From Symbiodinium natans (taxonomy: Eukaryota > Sar > Dinophyceae > Suessiales > Symbiodiniaceae): a DNA stretch of 64,000 nt. Both the position numbers and the translations under genes were made by a program. Positions within the stretch are counted from its first letter, which is position 1. Every line of letters starts with the position of its first letter. The notes under the pieces were generated by a model. The model had not been told where the DNA came from, did not search any database, and worked only from the letters and a program-made list of their open reading frames with translations. The stretch spans positions 284,501 through 348,500 of the forward strand of contig CAJNDS010002106.1 in the NCBI GenBank assembly GCA_905221605.1, in the 5' to 3' direction. Positions 1 to 12,390 of this stretch are shown in pieces.

Positions 1-168
1 ATCCCCATATAGGGTTTACTAGGGTTTAGGGTCTTAGGGTGGTAAAACGTACCCCAAAACCCCATATTTATATATTTATATATCTATATATATATATATA
101 TATATATATATGACAACCTGGACCCCAAAGTTGTTCTTGATATCATTCACGTGTACAGTCTATATAGG

Positions 169-220
<52 letters not shown>

Positions 221-300
221 CTAAACCCTCAACCCTCAACCCAAACCCCCCTAAACACTCAACCCTATAAACCTTAAACCCGAAACCCTAAACCCTTAAC
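1..300. repeat. TA microsatellites with degenerate CCCTAAA tracts
   Basis: Long (TA)n runs near 62-111 and 168-217 are followed by degenerate CCCTAAA-type copies to about 300. I see no coding signal. Confidence 0.8.
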
Positions 301-324
301 CCGGGTTCACAGGGATATTAATTC

Positions 325-790
325 CAGCTCGGTTTTCGAGGTCTTTTCAGGCAACGTTCCGTGAATTTCAGGGCTATTTTCTGCGAAATTCGCCGCGACC
401 TCCCCCGAACTTCTGAGCGTGAAATTCCGTGAAATTCTGTGCGCATTACGCGTAACTCCCAAGAAGTCAGCGTGAAATTCCGTGAAATTCCGTGAAATTC
501 TGTGCAGTACCCCAGAAATCAGCGTGAAATTGCGTGAAATATGCGTGAAATTGCGTGAAATTGCGTGAAATTGCCGCAACACCACGGTCTTTCGCAAATC
601 GGCCAAGACAGGCCCGGCGTGAAATTCCGTGAAATTGCGTGAAATTCACCCCATGGGGTGTCCTATACAACCGGTTGGGCGTGAAATTCCGTGAAATTCG
701 CGAAACTGGATTTACACCGAAATCTTCACACCCCCGCAGCTTTTTCATGACATTTCAACCCCCCTGGGCGTGAAATTCGCGAAACCCTCT
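325..790. repeat. TGAAATTC-type minisatellite
   Basis: A decamer-like motif (GTGAAATTCC, GTGAAATTGC) recurs more than 20 times, partly in tandem (473-580) and partly spaced by unique sequence. It creates the Arg-Asn-Phe-Thr-rich minus-strand frames here, which are therefore artefacts. Confidence 0.8.
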
Positions 791-1053
791 GGGGAACTCA
801 ATCGTGAACTTCCCAAGCTGTATCCCCACGCCCCCTTGCTTAGCTTTTCTTCCCCTTTGCCAGAAAACACAATATTGCCTGTATGTATATCCCTGGACAC
901 CAGATAGCTTCTCTTGAATCTTGATTGATAACAATATGGTATAGATATATAGGGATGCCTTTCGATGTGGAAATGCCTGGATTTATGCATGTAATTATAC
1001 ATGCATACTATGTATATATCTATATATGTGTGTGTATATACATAGAGACATAC

Positions 1054-1084
<31 letters not shown>

Positions 1085-1119
1085 ATTATATATATATACA
1101 TATATATGATATATGTGCT
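791..1119. other. Unassigned intergenic sequence with TA repeats
   Basis: Unique sequence to about 1000, then mixed TA/CA repeats. No splice-bounded open frame was recognised. Confidence 0.5.
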
Positions 1120-1410
1120 TAGGATTTAGGGTTAAGGGTCACGGGTTTAGGGTTCAGGGTTTATGAGGGTTAAGGGTTAAGGCTTAAGGGTTGAGGGGTT
1201 GGGGTTCAGGGTTTTGGGTTCAGAGTTTAGGGTTGAGGCTTTAGGGTTTAGGGTTGAGGGTTTGGGGTACTGTGTATGTATATATATATATATTAAGGGT
1301 TGAGGGGTTGGGGTTCAGGGTTTTGGGTTCAGAGTTTAGGGTTGAGGCTTTAGGGTTTAGGGTTGAGGGTTTGGGGTACTGTGTATGTATATATATATGT
1401 ATAATACACA
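1120..1410. repeat. Telomere-like tract with a ~110-bp tandem duplication
   Basis: Degenerate TTTAGGG/TTCAGGG copies. A block of about 100 bp running from the GAGGGGTTGGGG motif to GTACTGTGTATGTA occurs at about 1190-1290 and again at about 1299-1400, so the tract itself was duplicated. Confidence 0.75.
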
Positions 1411-1715
1411 TGCATACGTTGTATAAAGGATCCATACAAGAACATGTGTATATATATATATATACATGTTCATGTATATATACACATGTGGAATCGCTCT
1501 GTGCATACATGCATATATATATATATATACACCCTAAACCCTAAACCCTAAACCCTAAACCCTAAACCCTCAACACGCATATCCGTATCATGAATAAATA
1601 AATAAATAAATATATATATATATATAGAGACACAAATGCACGCACGCACACACACATGTCTGTTTAATGATGCTATATATATATATATAATTAAATACAT
1701 GTGTATAAAAATGGA

Positions 1716-1752
<37 letters not shown>

Positions 1753-1760
1753 ATACACGC
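1411..1760. repeat. TA/TATG microsatellites and a short CCCTAAA array
   Basis: Several (TA)n stretches surround five perfect CCCTAAA units near 1531-1567. No coding signal. Confidence 0.7.
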
Positions 1761-2191
1761 ATGGTGGAAGCTGTTGTGTGAACTGGATTGCATGCCTCTT
1801 TGCTGAGGCCCGGGCTGATCAGGGGTGCAGCGTACGATGCTGCCTTGGAGAAAAGCACACTGGACGCTCAAGTGGGCCTTAAACCCTTTTTACTTCTAAA
1901 CCCTAATCCCTCGAAAGGCCAAAAAGAAACCTAATTTAAACCCTAACTGCCTTGCACACACAAGATTGTATCGCTTGCACGCAGGCACGCATGAGGCAAC
2001 ATCGATCATCTTGCACGCACGCATGCTTGGATCAAAGATTGTGGGCCCATGGATGTTAGGCATTCTTGAGCGGGATGATGAGTACACAACCTCACATGTC
2101 AATTTAAGCGCAGGATAGATTCCTGGGACTGTCTGCTAGATGTTGAACAATTCCAAGCCCTTCCATTTTTCCCGGCGATTTTGTTGGAGCC
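1761..2191. other. Intergenic region upstream of gene A
   Basis: Mostly unique sequence with a few telomere-like units. Just upstream of the gene A start codon a T-rich stretch (2164-2184) is followed by AG at 2188-2189. That arrangement would suit addition of the dinoflagellate spliced leader by trans-splicing, which is inference. Confidence 0.4.
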
Positions 2192-3967
2192 ATGTCTGAA
2201 GCCAAAGCCAAGATGGATGCACTATTGGTTGCAATGAAAGGTACGGATCCGGTATTATATATATATATATATATACATACCCGATACATGTGTGATCCTA
2301 AACCCTAAGCCCTATATACTTTACACCCTTTACTTTATGAACCCTAAACCCTAAACCCTAAACCCTGAACTGCCCCTAAACCAGCTTGCGTGCAGGAAAA
2401 GGAAAAGGAAAAGGAAAAGGAAAAGTACGGTCACCGGGCAAAGGAGATGGATCGCCACAAGAGCCCGTGCCCGCCGTGCCCGCCATCACTGACATCCCGG
2501 ACACACAAGTGGATGAAGATGACACAAAGCCAGCGATGAAAAAACCCTCAATGGCGCCAGCTGCGCCTGGCCGAGGCCGTGGCGGAACAAGAGTCCAAGG
2601 ACGTGGCAAGGGCTCACAGGAAAAGAAAGACAAGGAGGAAGACGAGCAGGTAGACCACCATGAAGAAGAGCAGGAAGTAGAGGAGGAAGCACAGGAGGAG
2701 GAAACAGAGGAAGAACAGGAGGAGGAAGAAGAGGAGGAAAAACAGGATGAGGAGCCCAACAATGCCAAGAAAGCCGCAAAGGCAAAGGCCACACCAAAGA
2801 CGAAGGCGAAGGCAAAGGCGCAGCAGAACAGCCAAAAACGTGCCAAGGGGAAGCAAGGAGTCAAGGAAGAGGAGCAACAGGAGGCAGAAGAAGAAAAAGA
2901 AACACAAGGGCAGCCGGACGAAGAGGAGCAAGAGCAGCAAGAGGCAGAGGAGCAAGAGGAAGAGGAGCAAGAGGAAGAGGAGCCAGAGGAAGAGCAGCAA
3001 GAGGAAGAGCAGCAAGAGGAAGAGCAGCAAGAGGAAGAGCACCAAGAGGAAGAGGACGAGGCGAGCAACAAGCAAGCAACGTCGCCGGCCAGCAACAAGG
3101 AAGCCACGACAGCAAAGGCGAGAGAGGACGACGCGAGCAACAAGCAAGCAACGTCGCCGGCCAGCAACAAGAAAGCCACGACAGCAAAGGCGAGCAACAA
3201 GAAAGCCCTCAAGCCGGCAACCAAGAAAGCCGCAACGCCCAAGAGCAGCAGCAAGAAAACGCCACAGCCGAAGGAAGCTGAGAAGCCAGCCAAGAGGAAG
3301 GCAGAGGAGGTGGTTAAGACGCCTAAGGGAAAGGGCAAGCTTAAGGGCAAAGGGCCTTCGACCTCGACACCGCGGGAGGAGGTTAAAGGCAAGGGCAAGG
3401 AGGATCCTTCGACTTCGACACCGCGGGAGGAGGTAAAAGGCAAGGGCAAGCTTAAGGGCAAGGAGGATCCTTCGAGGCTAGGGCGTTCGCCGAGTGCCCT
3501 TCCGCCGTGAGGGCCTCGACTGAGCGTGCATGTTTTCTTGAAAATAAATAATGCACATAACAAAAAGCTAATAATTATATACATGCCCAAGGAAAGCGCC
3601 GAACCGTGGCCTGACCTCCATCACCTTGGACCAGGAGTCTGCTCCACAGAGAAAGAGCGTAAGAGAAAGAGAGAAAGAGAAAGAGAGAACGAGAGAAAAA
3701 GAAAGAGAAAGAAAGAGAGAGAGAGAGAGAGAGAGAGCCAGAGAAAGAGAAATAGAAAGAGATATAGAGAGAAAGAGAGAGAAAGATAGAGAAAGAGAAA
3801 AAAAGAGATAAAGATTGAGATAAATAGAGAAAAAGAGAATGAGATAAAGAGAGAAAGATAGAGAAAGATAAAGAGAAAAAGATAATGACATAAAGAGAGA
3901 CAAAGAGAGAGAAAGAGAGAGAAAGAAAGACGAAAGAGAAAGAAAGCGAGAGAGAGAAAGAACGAGG

Positions 3968-4007
<40 letters not shown>

Positions 4008-4284
4008 GAAGCAGTGAAAAAGAAAGAGAGAGAGAGAGAGGAGATAAAGATACAGAAAGAATGAGAAAAAGAGAAAAAGAGAGAAAGACAAGGAGAAAGA
4101 GAAAGAAAGCGATAAAGAAAGATGAAGAGAGAAAGATGGAAAGAGAAAAGGAGAGAAACAGCGAGAGAAAGAGAGAGAGAGAGAGAGGAAAAAGAGATAA
4201 GAAAAAAGAGATAGAGAGAGAGAGAGAGAGATAGATAAGGAGAGAGAAAGAGAGAGAACAAGAGTGAAAAAGACAGAGCGAAAG

Positions 4285-4325
<41 letters not shown>

Positions 4326-5771
4326 GAAAAAAAAAAAGAGAGAGAGAGAGAGAGGGAGAGAGAGAGAGAGAGAGAGAAGGAGAGAGAGAAACTTAAACCC
4401 GACACCCTAAACCCTAAACCCTGAACATATGAGCCGTGTAAACGTGCGTGCATGCATGCATGCATGCATGCATGCAACATGTGTTTTCGCAAAGGTCCAA
4501 CATGCATGCATGCATGTGTGAAGTCCCAGGGCTCCAACGAACTGCCCAATCAGGATGGTGACAAAGGCAATATCACGATCAGCGGCCTCACAACGAGAGA
4601 TGAACAGGGACGTGTCCAGCGAGCAACCCTGCCTGTATATGTACGCATGAGGTATATATTTGTTATATACTGCTACATGCATGTGTATGCTTACATGCAT
4701 GTATATACTCCTTGCATGTCATGACGCATCAGGTCAAGATGCTGAACGATGCCCAGAAAGAACTGGTGAAAGCACTCCAGTCGCCGGCAGACCTGCCAGT
4801 GCAGGAACGACGGGCCCACTATCGGGCCATGGATAGGTTCTTCGAGGGCCCCGACGTGGACCCTGCCCTGTTGCAGAAGTATCAAGCAGCCAGTGGGTCA
4901 CACAGAAAAAAGCTGCTTGGCCATGCATGCGTGTCAGTACCATGGCACGCACAATAACTCTATAGATCGATCTGTATACCTCCCCTGAGACTACAACCCA
5001 ACCCCTCCACACCCTCAATTACAAACGGCGCTAGCCACGCATGTGAATGCATGATTAATATATCTTTCCAAAGTATCAGACATCGACATTCATTCACTTC
5101 AAACCCTAGACCCTGCATGCATGGTGGGTATATACTTGAAAAGAAACACACTCATAAATATATATATATATATATATAACAAAACATCGATGGTTGTATT
5201 AACTGTATTTATGTACCTTCCCGAAACACTGAAGCTTTTAAACCCTCAACCCTAGCTTTCCAGGTTTGAGCTGCTCAAGGAGTTCCTGCTGGATCCAACG
5301 ATGTCATGGCCTTATTCTTCACCTGGTCCTCTCAACGCTGTAGATATCTTCTCCAGAAAAATGTGTATACAAAGGTCCAATGTTCACATCGAGGCGACCT
5401 TCCGAGAGTTCCTTGGACGTCGATGAATCGATCTGCGTGTGCCTAAAGTAAATATGTGTGCAAATGAGGAAGAGCTCCACGTCCTCCAACAATCAAGAAG
5501 TGGAACTTCCCTACTACGAGTTGGAGCGACTCTACGCGAACACTCCAGCTGGTCGCCAGTTTTTGGAAGACATCAAGAAGACTAAGGGGTCTCCGCATCC
5601 GAATCCAAAGGCCGAATTCGAAACATTAAATGGTGCATGCATGGCCTGTGTGAATATTGTCCATGTGTGTACGCCAGCACCGCAACGACCCGAACTACCG
5701 CGTGTACCGGGTCTGGCAGCAGCGCAAGTTGTCAGGCAGGCCACTACGTCATACACACATCGAATATATAT

Positions 5772-5802
<31 letters not shown>

Positions 5803-7377
5803 GCATGTCGACATTCTGGCCCTGCCCAGACAAGAACGAGAAGAGCCACGAGAATGCCGTCACGGGCGCGGCTGCTGTCAGCATGCAGGACGAGGCCTCG
5901 AGGCTGGCCGTTGGTGAGGCCATCGAGCGGATTGCCCCGAAGACGAGCAAGGGAGGATCCAAGCGCAAGACGGGTTCTGACGAAGAGGGATCCGCCTCGG
6001 AAGACAAGAAGAAAAGAAAGACAAAGGCAAAGAAAGAGAAAAAAGAAAGCAAGGCTGTGTAGCTTTCACACACATGCACATGAAAGAAAAATTTAAATGA
6101 ACTCAAGAAAAATCAAAATTTGAATATATATATATATATTCATATATAAGTATATATATTTATTTACATTAATATTTTGATGCATATATGTGTACACATA
6201 TATACATACATAAGTACATGATAATTCTGCTACATAAAAAAAAGTGTACATGAATAACCCTGGATGTATATGTATATATATATATATACATATAGGATAT
6301 ATTCACGAGGAGGAACTGGAAGAGGCGAACGCGGACAAGGCTATCAAGATCGACATCAACAAGGACCTGAACGCGTGACTTGCTTGAAAACAAGATTCAC
6401 GCATGCATGCATGCATACATGTGTGCGCATGAAAGCTATATATATATATAGTGCCTAGTGAATCTTAAGGGCTGCTGACTGTAAGTGTATATATTATAAT
6501 ATATACACGCATGCGTGTCACATCCTCCGAAGGTGGAAGCGCCTCGCCAAGAAAGCTCGGGATGCTGGCAACGAGCTGGCCAGTGTACCCAATCAGAAGG
6601 AGCAGCACCTGTGTTGAGTACTTTAAAGATATGCATGCTAACATGCAATCGCAGGCCAACCAAAAGGCGGCCAAGACCATCTTCACAAAGCTGACAGAGC
6701 TGGCCAACAGGCAGAAGCATGCATGTGTATGGTAGTATCTCTTATTAGTATACAGTGTATTGTCAGTCCCATTTATATATATATATATATATAACTAACT
6801 TGCTCTCTCACCCTAAACCCTAAACCCTAAACCCTAAACTGTAAACCCTAAACCCTAAACCCTAAACCCTAAACCCTAAACCCTAAACCCTAAACCCTAA
6901 ATCCTAAAAACCTTAAACCGCAAACCCTCTAACCCTAAACCTTATAAACCCTAAACCCTATAAACCCTAAACCCTCAACCTAAACAGCAGGTACGACGAG
7001 AACCTTGCCGAGGGAGGGCGACCTAGTGAAGTCGCAGCAGAGATGGACAAGCACAAGAAACAAATCGAGGCTGCTGATATGTTGAGCACACATCCACGGT
7101 TGTTGCGTATACTTCGATCCCTATATATAGGCGTACGAGGACGAGATCGAGAGCATGAACGGCATGGTGCGGGCACACAAAGCACGCTGGGACCTAAGGC
7201 ATATAATACTGGGCGGGTCTACCTGTCTACCTTTGAAATTGCATGTGCATGCATGTGCGAGGTGAGAAGAAGAAGGCGAAGGTGGCCAAAGGGGATGAGG
7301 AGGCGAATGCTAGCCGGACCTGGTCGAAAGAGGAGTGGGATGAGTACCTGAAAACGGGTCAGCCGGCTGAGAGCTGA
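2192..7377 (+). CDS. Gene A: Lys/Glu-rich dinoflagellate protein, about 15 exons
   Basis: Function unknown; nuclear location is inferred from basic tracts. Proposed exons: 2192-2240, 2396-3432 (alternatively to the TGA at 3508-3510), 4530-4634, 4733-4911, 5264-5302, 5375-~5418, 5469-5634, 5678-~5735, 5830-6056, 6310-6374, 6533-6599, 6655-6710, 6991-7075, 7131-7190 and 7267-7377 (TGA). Most junctions keep phase; the one before 5469 is unresolved. Exon 2 encodes a GK-repeat start, Glu/Gln-rich blocks and AT-hook-like KGKGK stretches. Later exons are amphipathic (FELLKEFLLDPTMS, ELPYYELERLYANTPAGRQF, DPNYRVYRVWQQRK), then come a KKKRK-type basic tail and more charged helices. The exon order resembles an abundant dinoflagellate family recalled from memory. 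Several donors look like GC (4912, 5635, 6711) or GA (6600, 7076, 7191). If the TGA at 3508 is real, the locus holds two genes instead of one. Confidence 0.62.
3655..4393. repeat. GA-rich purine tract, ~740 bp, in a gene A intron
   Basis: Almost pure GA/GAAA sequence on the plus strand, ended by CCCTAAA units. It produces the spurious Ser/Leu/Phe frames on the minus strand. Position and phase place it inside the third intron-scale gap of gene A. Confidence 0.9.
4443..4516. repeat. TGCATGCA palindromic repeats
   Basis: Tandem GCAT units at 4449-4475 and 4502-4516, close to the splice acceptor of the next exon. The same palindrome recurs in most introns of genes A and B. Confidence 0.75.
6807..6985. 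repeat. Interstitial CCCTAAA array inside a gene A intron
   Basis: About 20 units of CCCTAAA, mostly perfect, ending just before the CAGCAG acceptor at about 6990. Telomeric sequence therefore already lies inside introns in the left part of the window. Confidence 0.9.
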
Positions 7378-7552
7378 AATATCACACGCATGTATATCAG
7401 CATGTTTATAGAGTCACATGATACACATATATATGATACATCATGCACTTTCTGTTGTTATAGCTTCAGTAGATCGATTTTAAGAGTGCGCCCAGCACTC
7501 GCTCTTCTTGGGGATCTGAATCCATGGACCACGACGTTCTCTCAACGTGCAC

Positions 7553-8633
7553 ATGGAGAAAAGTGTGTCGCATCTTGCAAATTTGGCATCCGAGGCACGT
7601 GCATGCATTCACGCATTTTTTTTATGTGTTCCCGCGCAGGTGAGCAACCAGATCCCAAACGCCGTAAACATCATGGGGTGCAGATCATGGTGAAGAGTTT
7701 TCTGGACATGGTGATGAAGGGCGAGGAGGGTGTGCATGCTTGTATGGCAGTCTTAGAATGCATGTACGAGAGCAGTTTGAGCTGCTGCAGGGCTCAATGA
7801 AACGATTGCGTGAGAACGTGGCAGCAATTATGGAGCTTCCGCACTACTTGATTCCGTCCCCACGCATGCATTCAGGAGTATATATTATCGTTTATAGGAC
7901 ATTTTCATGTTGCTAGTATATAATATATATATATATACATATATAGATCGATCTATCATGCTCTGTCCAATCCAAACTTCTTGCGCAGGCAGCAAGTGCT
8001 GAATTTGGGTGACGCCTTCGACAACTCTGGTGGGTGGGGTCTGGAGCGAGCTTTCCATAAATGGGCCAGCCAACTGGAATGTCGGCAGTGTCTGCCGGAA
8101 GTATTCGAGTTCCTGGGCTGCGTGTATCTGACAGGACTATAGATAGATAGCAGAAAGACACATGCATGCACAGTCGAGACCAAGGATGGAGTGTGATCGA
8201 GCCACGGGCCTATATATATATACACTGCAAGCACTTTCCCAAAAAGTACATGTCGTGCATGTGTCTCGCTGCTTCTCATGCACGCTTGAGGTCCCACTTC
8301 TTCCAGGCTCCCGGATGGAAAAAGTTCGGGTTGGAGTTTTACTACCTCATGAAATCTTCTCCTCGCTGTACCACTACAAGAATGGTCAGATTTTCCATTC
8401 CATATTGACTGGCACTCCTGATGCAACGTGGTCAGCAACAGAAGAGATGATCAAAGAAGATGAATCTTAATTAGTTGAAATCCTTGTGTTTGGCAATCTA
8501 CATGTTTGTAGGCTTGAGCATTTCAGGATCTGAAGCAGTTTTGGAACGTGCACGCTTCCTTGGCTGATGACCTTGTGCGTGATTGGGGGCATGAGGCACA
8601 GATCAAAGAGACACAGAGAAAGAGAGTGAGAGT

Positions 8634-8681
<48 letters not shown>

Positions 8682-8693
8682 AAGAGAGAGAGT

Positions 8694-8732
<39 letters not shown>

Positions 8733-11414
8733 CGGAGAGAGAAGAGAGATAGAGAGAGAGAGATCAACTTGCAAAGCGAGAGTGACAACAATCGTGCGAG
8801 AGAGCAGGAGCGAGAGGAAGAGACCTATATATTTGACATATATATATATATAATCTATATATATATATATGTAAATGCATATATATATATATATAATGAC
8901 ACATATATTTTCCCAAATATTTTTACAAATATATTTCTATATGGCCTGCGTGTGACTGTGCAGGTGAACTTTGCGCAAGTCGTCCCCTGGCGCCTCTATG
9001 GCGATGGAGCGGAGGCGTTCAGCTGCGGCCTTAGTTTTAAAATTCTACAGTCGACGCATTATAACACGCACGCCTTCAGGCACTCAGAACTTTGAGCTGT
9101 TAAGCCTGGTTGCGGTGGCCACCCAGCGCAGCTCAACCCTGGATACCAGAATTCCGCCCCTAGACTGCACACGCTAAAGTGCTTGTAACATATTATACAT
9201 GACCCTAATCCCTAGACCCGGCGCCGGAAACCCCAAACACCCTGCAACAAAAAAGAAACACATGCAAACACGAAAATTCAGGATCGCTTGTCGATTTACT
9301 ACCATGACTGACGAGGCGCGTGAAAGTTCTGTGCATGCAGAATGTTCGGCCACTGATCGGATGGATGCATGTACCTGCAGGCAATGCGAGAAAAGCTCCT
9401 GGAGATCATTGCATGGTCCTTCCGTTGCTTAGGCGACTTTGAGAAAATATATATGTATCATGATAAAAATAATATTAATATATATATATATATATATTAT
9501 CCACCAATGAATTTCATTGTGCACTCATGCATGCAAGGAGAAGGAAAATGGCCGCGCTGTGACGCCTTCGGAACACCCTTCTCAGAGCAGTACCACCCTC
9601 AACGTGCATCAATGGCGGGCAAAGACCTTGCCAATGGGTGGAAAGCCGCGTTAGCGGGCTTCCAAGGCGACCAGGACTTCCTTCACAAAATATTCAAGTT
9701 CAAGAGTGACCTGACTACATCATGCATGTCCCTCACATCCTGTAGACAACGTAACTATGTCTTGCCTTGAACCTGAGAAGCGAATGAAAGGATCATGGCA
9801 CTCGAAAAGGGAGTTCTGTTGCCACTATTGCCAGGCCAGATGTGTTTCTGTGCACGTTATATAATGTCTATACAATATATTTCCTGACGCAGGCCACCCA
9901 GTTCGTCACAGAGGGATCCAGTGAGGAGTTCCTCTATACGGAGTTCGGACCCAATGCTGCTCATAGATCAACGTCCACTGGCTCGGACACGCAAGCAACA
10001 CTCACATAGAAAAATGTCTCGTCGTATAAATAATAAGATCGATATATTTAAAGATATATATTTGGGCACGCAGGTGCATCACTACAAGAGAAGAGTGGGT
10101 GCAAGTCCACGGCGAGAACGTGCTCACTAACATGGCTGGGTTTTGCCCAACAAGTGTCTTGCAAGTATATTGTTTAGCATGTGCATGCAATGCATGCACA
10201 TGGTACATTTCAGGCGTGCACGCATTAAATGTGTTTATACCGCTGATCCTGGCTTCCAGCCTCTGTGACGTCAGGGATCTTCCCAGACATCCTCCACGTG
10301 TTGGACCTTCAAATCTCTCCAGACTGCATTTGTAGCTGCTTGCTTGACTGGAGCGATGGGGCTCGTGCGAGAGACACCGCGCTCCTCGCTCTTAGCAATG
10401 AATATTTCACCTGGTGCCATGAAGAAGGACACCAGAATCCCCAAAAGCCTCCAATCGTGCATTTATAATGCATGCGGTGTCCATGTATGGTCTTTACATT
10501 GTATATATATATATATTACATGTATATATATATATCTATATATTGTCATATTTGTTGTAATTCTCTTGGCCTGACGAGGACTCCATGGAAGCTTGCGGGC
10601 CCACCACAAGTTGTTCACCTCCAAAATCTTGCACGACGCTAATGCTTACACGCATGTGAGCCAAAAGATCTTGAAGGCTGCTGCCAGCAGGTTTCTTGTC
10701 TACTGGATGCTGCACAAAGCCCGGGACCGTTGTGCACATGCGCCTCATGACGAAGTGGAAGCAGTTCGTGAAAAACTTTTCGCTGCCCTGGCATCGCTCT
10801 TGACTGTACTCGCGGAAAACGGGCACCTCGAATGCATTTTGTTTTTTTTCTGTTGTCACTTGTACGTTATAACCGTATAACAGATCGATACCTTTCAGGC
10901 GATACTTTAATTGGCCTGGGGAGGACCTGGAACAGCATCCGGAATGTGTGGCCCAACGGGCCTACCTCCAGTACCGTGCAGCGTACGACTTCATGGCTAA
11001 ATGGGCCATCAGCAAGCTCTATCTGCGCTATGCCTTGCGACCGAAGATGCACCAAATGGAACACATGTCACTTGGAGTGTCATTATAACCTTCACTACAA
11101 TAGCCTATATAGAACTGGAAGGACATGCGTGGAAGCTTATAGTCCTGCTAAGGATACTGGACACAATGCCGCGGTATGGAAATCCTCGCCATTATGCGTG
11201 CTACCTGGACGAGGACATGATTTCCAGACTTAAGCGTCATGCATGCAAATATATTATATTGAGTGGCATTATGATCTTTAAGCGTCCATATTGGCTTTAA
11301 AGACTGAGGAAGATCGTGGAGCATACGCACCCGAGAACTGCGTCTCTGCGAACCTTGCAGCACTACTGCCTGATGGCCAGCCTTAGATGGACTGACAGTG
11401 ACCTGCAAGAGTAA
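7553..11414 (+). CDS. Gene B: ~650-aa dinoflagellate-expanded family protein, 19 exons
   Basis: Exons: 7553-7598, 7640-7729, 7771-7855, 7989-8121, 8232-8384, 8527-8625, 8964-9021, 9080-~9166, 9282-9315, 9381-9432, 9538-9697, 9810-9843, 9893-9972, 10074-10153, 10260-~10413, 10592-10822, 10899-11066, 11153-11233 and 11309-11414 (TAA). Nearly all junctions keep phase; 9166/9282 is unresolved. Motifs in order: WKKFGLEFYYL, YGDGAEAFS, LLEIIAWSFRCLGEGKWP, RASMAGKDLANGW, a Cys/His cluster CCHYCQARC, an RSTCITTREEW region, a DILHVLDL motif, KILKAAASRFLVYW, RPKMHQMEHM, HYACYLDEDMISRLKKI and a closing HTHPRTASLRTLQHY. From memory the same motif order occurs in a very abundant uncharacterised dinoflagellate family. 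The GDG, GD-Cys-x2-Cys and D-[IL]-x-H order also recalls TNP2/Plavaka-like transposases, which is inference. GC donors fit at 9022, 9316, 9433, 10823 and 11234. The start is the first in-phase ATG, and the exon-1 junction phase supports it. Confidence 0.78.
8612..8765. repeat. (GA)n microsatellite in a gene B intron
   Basis: Perfect and near-perfect GA repeats follow the GTGAGA donor at 8626. The next exon starts at 8964. Confidence 0.9.
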
Positions 11415-12390
11415 AACGCGCTTGCATTTTCACTCTTGCATTGCGTGCTTATAATGGAAAGATACAAGTATAAATCATATATATATATTATATATATAGA
11501 GCCCATGTATGGTATCATTATATATAGCAGGATATGCCATGCAAGACCCATACGTGCTGGATGTATTGTATACACACATGTATATATATATATACACACA
11601 CGATATGATTTAAGTACTCTGCTGCAACTGTACATGCAGGTATCATGAGTGTTATACGTCTCTTCCTGGGGGCATGCATGTACACAGTCCTTGCTAATGG
11701 GCCAAAGTGCGATCTCAGTTAAATTTTGGTTCATGCCATTTTCAACATGTACACGCTTAGAAAAATGGTGTCACTGTCACACTTTTTTGGCGGCCTTCTT
11801 TGCAACCCCAAAAGTGCCTATACTACCGATTGCCGCAAGGGACGTCCTATACATCCTTTCAACACCCGTTGGTAGTCAAGCAGCTTGTCAAGCGTTGGAA
11901 AAAAACCCACCCACCCAAGAAACCCATAACATTGAGAAAATATAAAGTTCACTCAATACATCCCCAGTAGTTTTTTTAACGGACCCAAAACCCGAAATCC
12001 AATCTAAGGCCCACAATAGGCCCTTTATGCTCTTAGGGCCTTAAAGCCCCTATCGGTGAAGGCTCGGTTTTGGTCAAAAACCCAGAAAACGAGAGGCCAC
12101 CCAGAACCGTCGCTTTCAGTACTAAAAAACCGCATTTTTAATCGGGACCCAGGCCGATCCTGGGGCCCCCCTCATTTGGGGTGTTTTTGGAGGCAAACTT
12201 TCCCTCCCAAGGGGGGGGTCGGAGTTTGAGGCAAGGGGGGGTCTCCGAAGACTATTTTGCTTTTAAAATTGAAAAATGCGACCCCCCCCCCCCCCTTGAC
12301 CAAAACTAGGCTGTGACAAGGTCGCGGGGGCGGCCCTTCATCAGAATTGAGGGTTAAAAGCCCTGAAACATCCTGAAAAACATTGAAAAC
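11415..12390. other. Intergenic region after gene B
   Basis: TATA-rich to about 11650, then unique sequence, with poly-C/poly-G runs near 12212-12295. From about 11950 the TATATA and TGCATGCA signatures of region 1 stop and telomeric tracts become dominant. I see no exon chain here. Confidence 0.5.

Noticed and set aside
2376-3590. 404-codon minus-strand frame and other antisense frames over gene A exon 2
   Set aside because: Ser/Leu/Cys/Phe-rich antisense of a Lys/Glu-rich exon. The plus frame fits the splice phases.
3575-4549. 324-codon minus-strand Ser/Leu/Phe frame
   Set aside because: It is the reverse reading of a GA microsatellite.
6807-6985. Chromosome end (true telomere)
   Set aside because: Telomeric tracts here and elsewhere are short, internal, and occur in both orientations with genes on either side.
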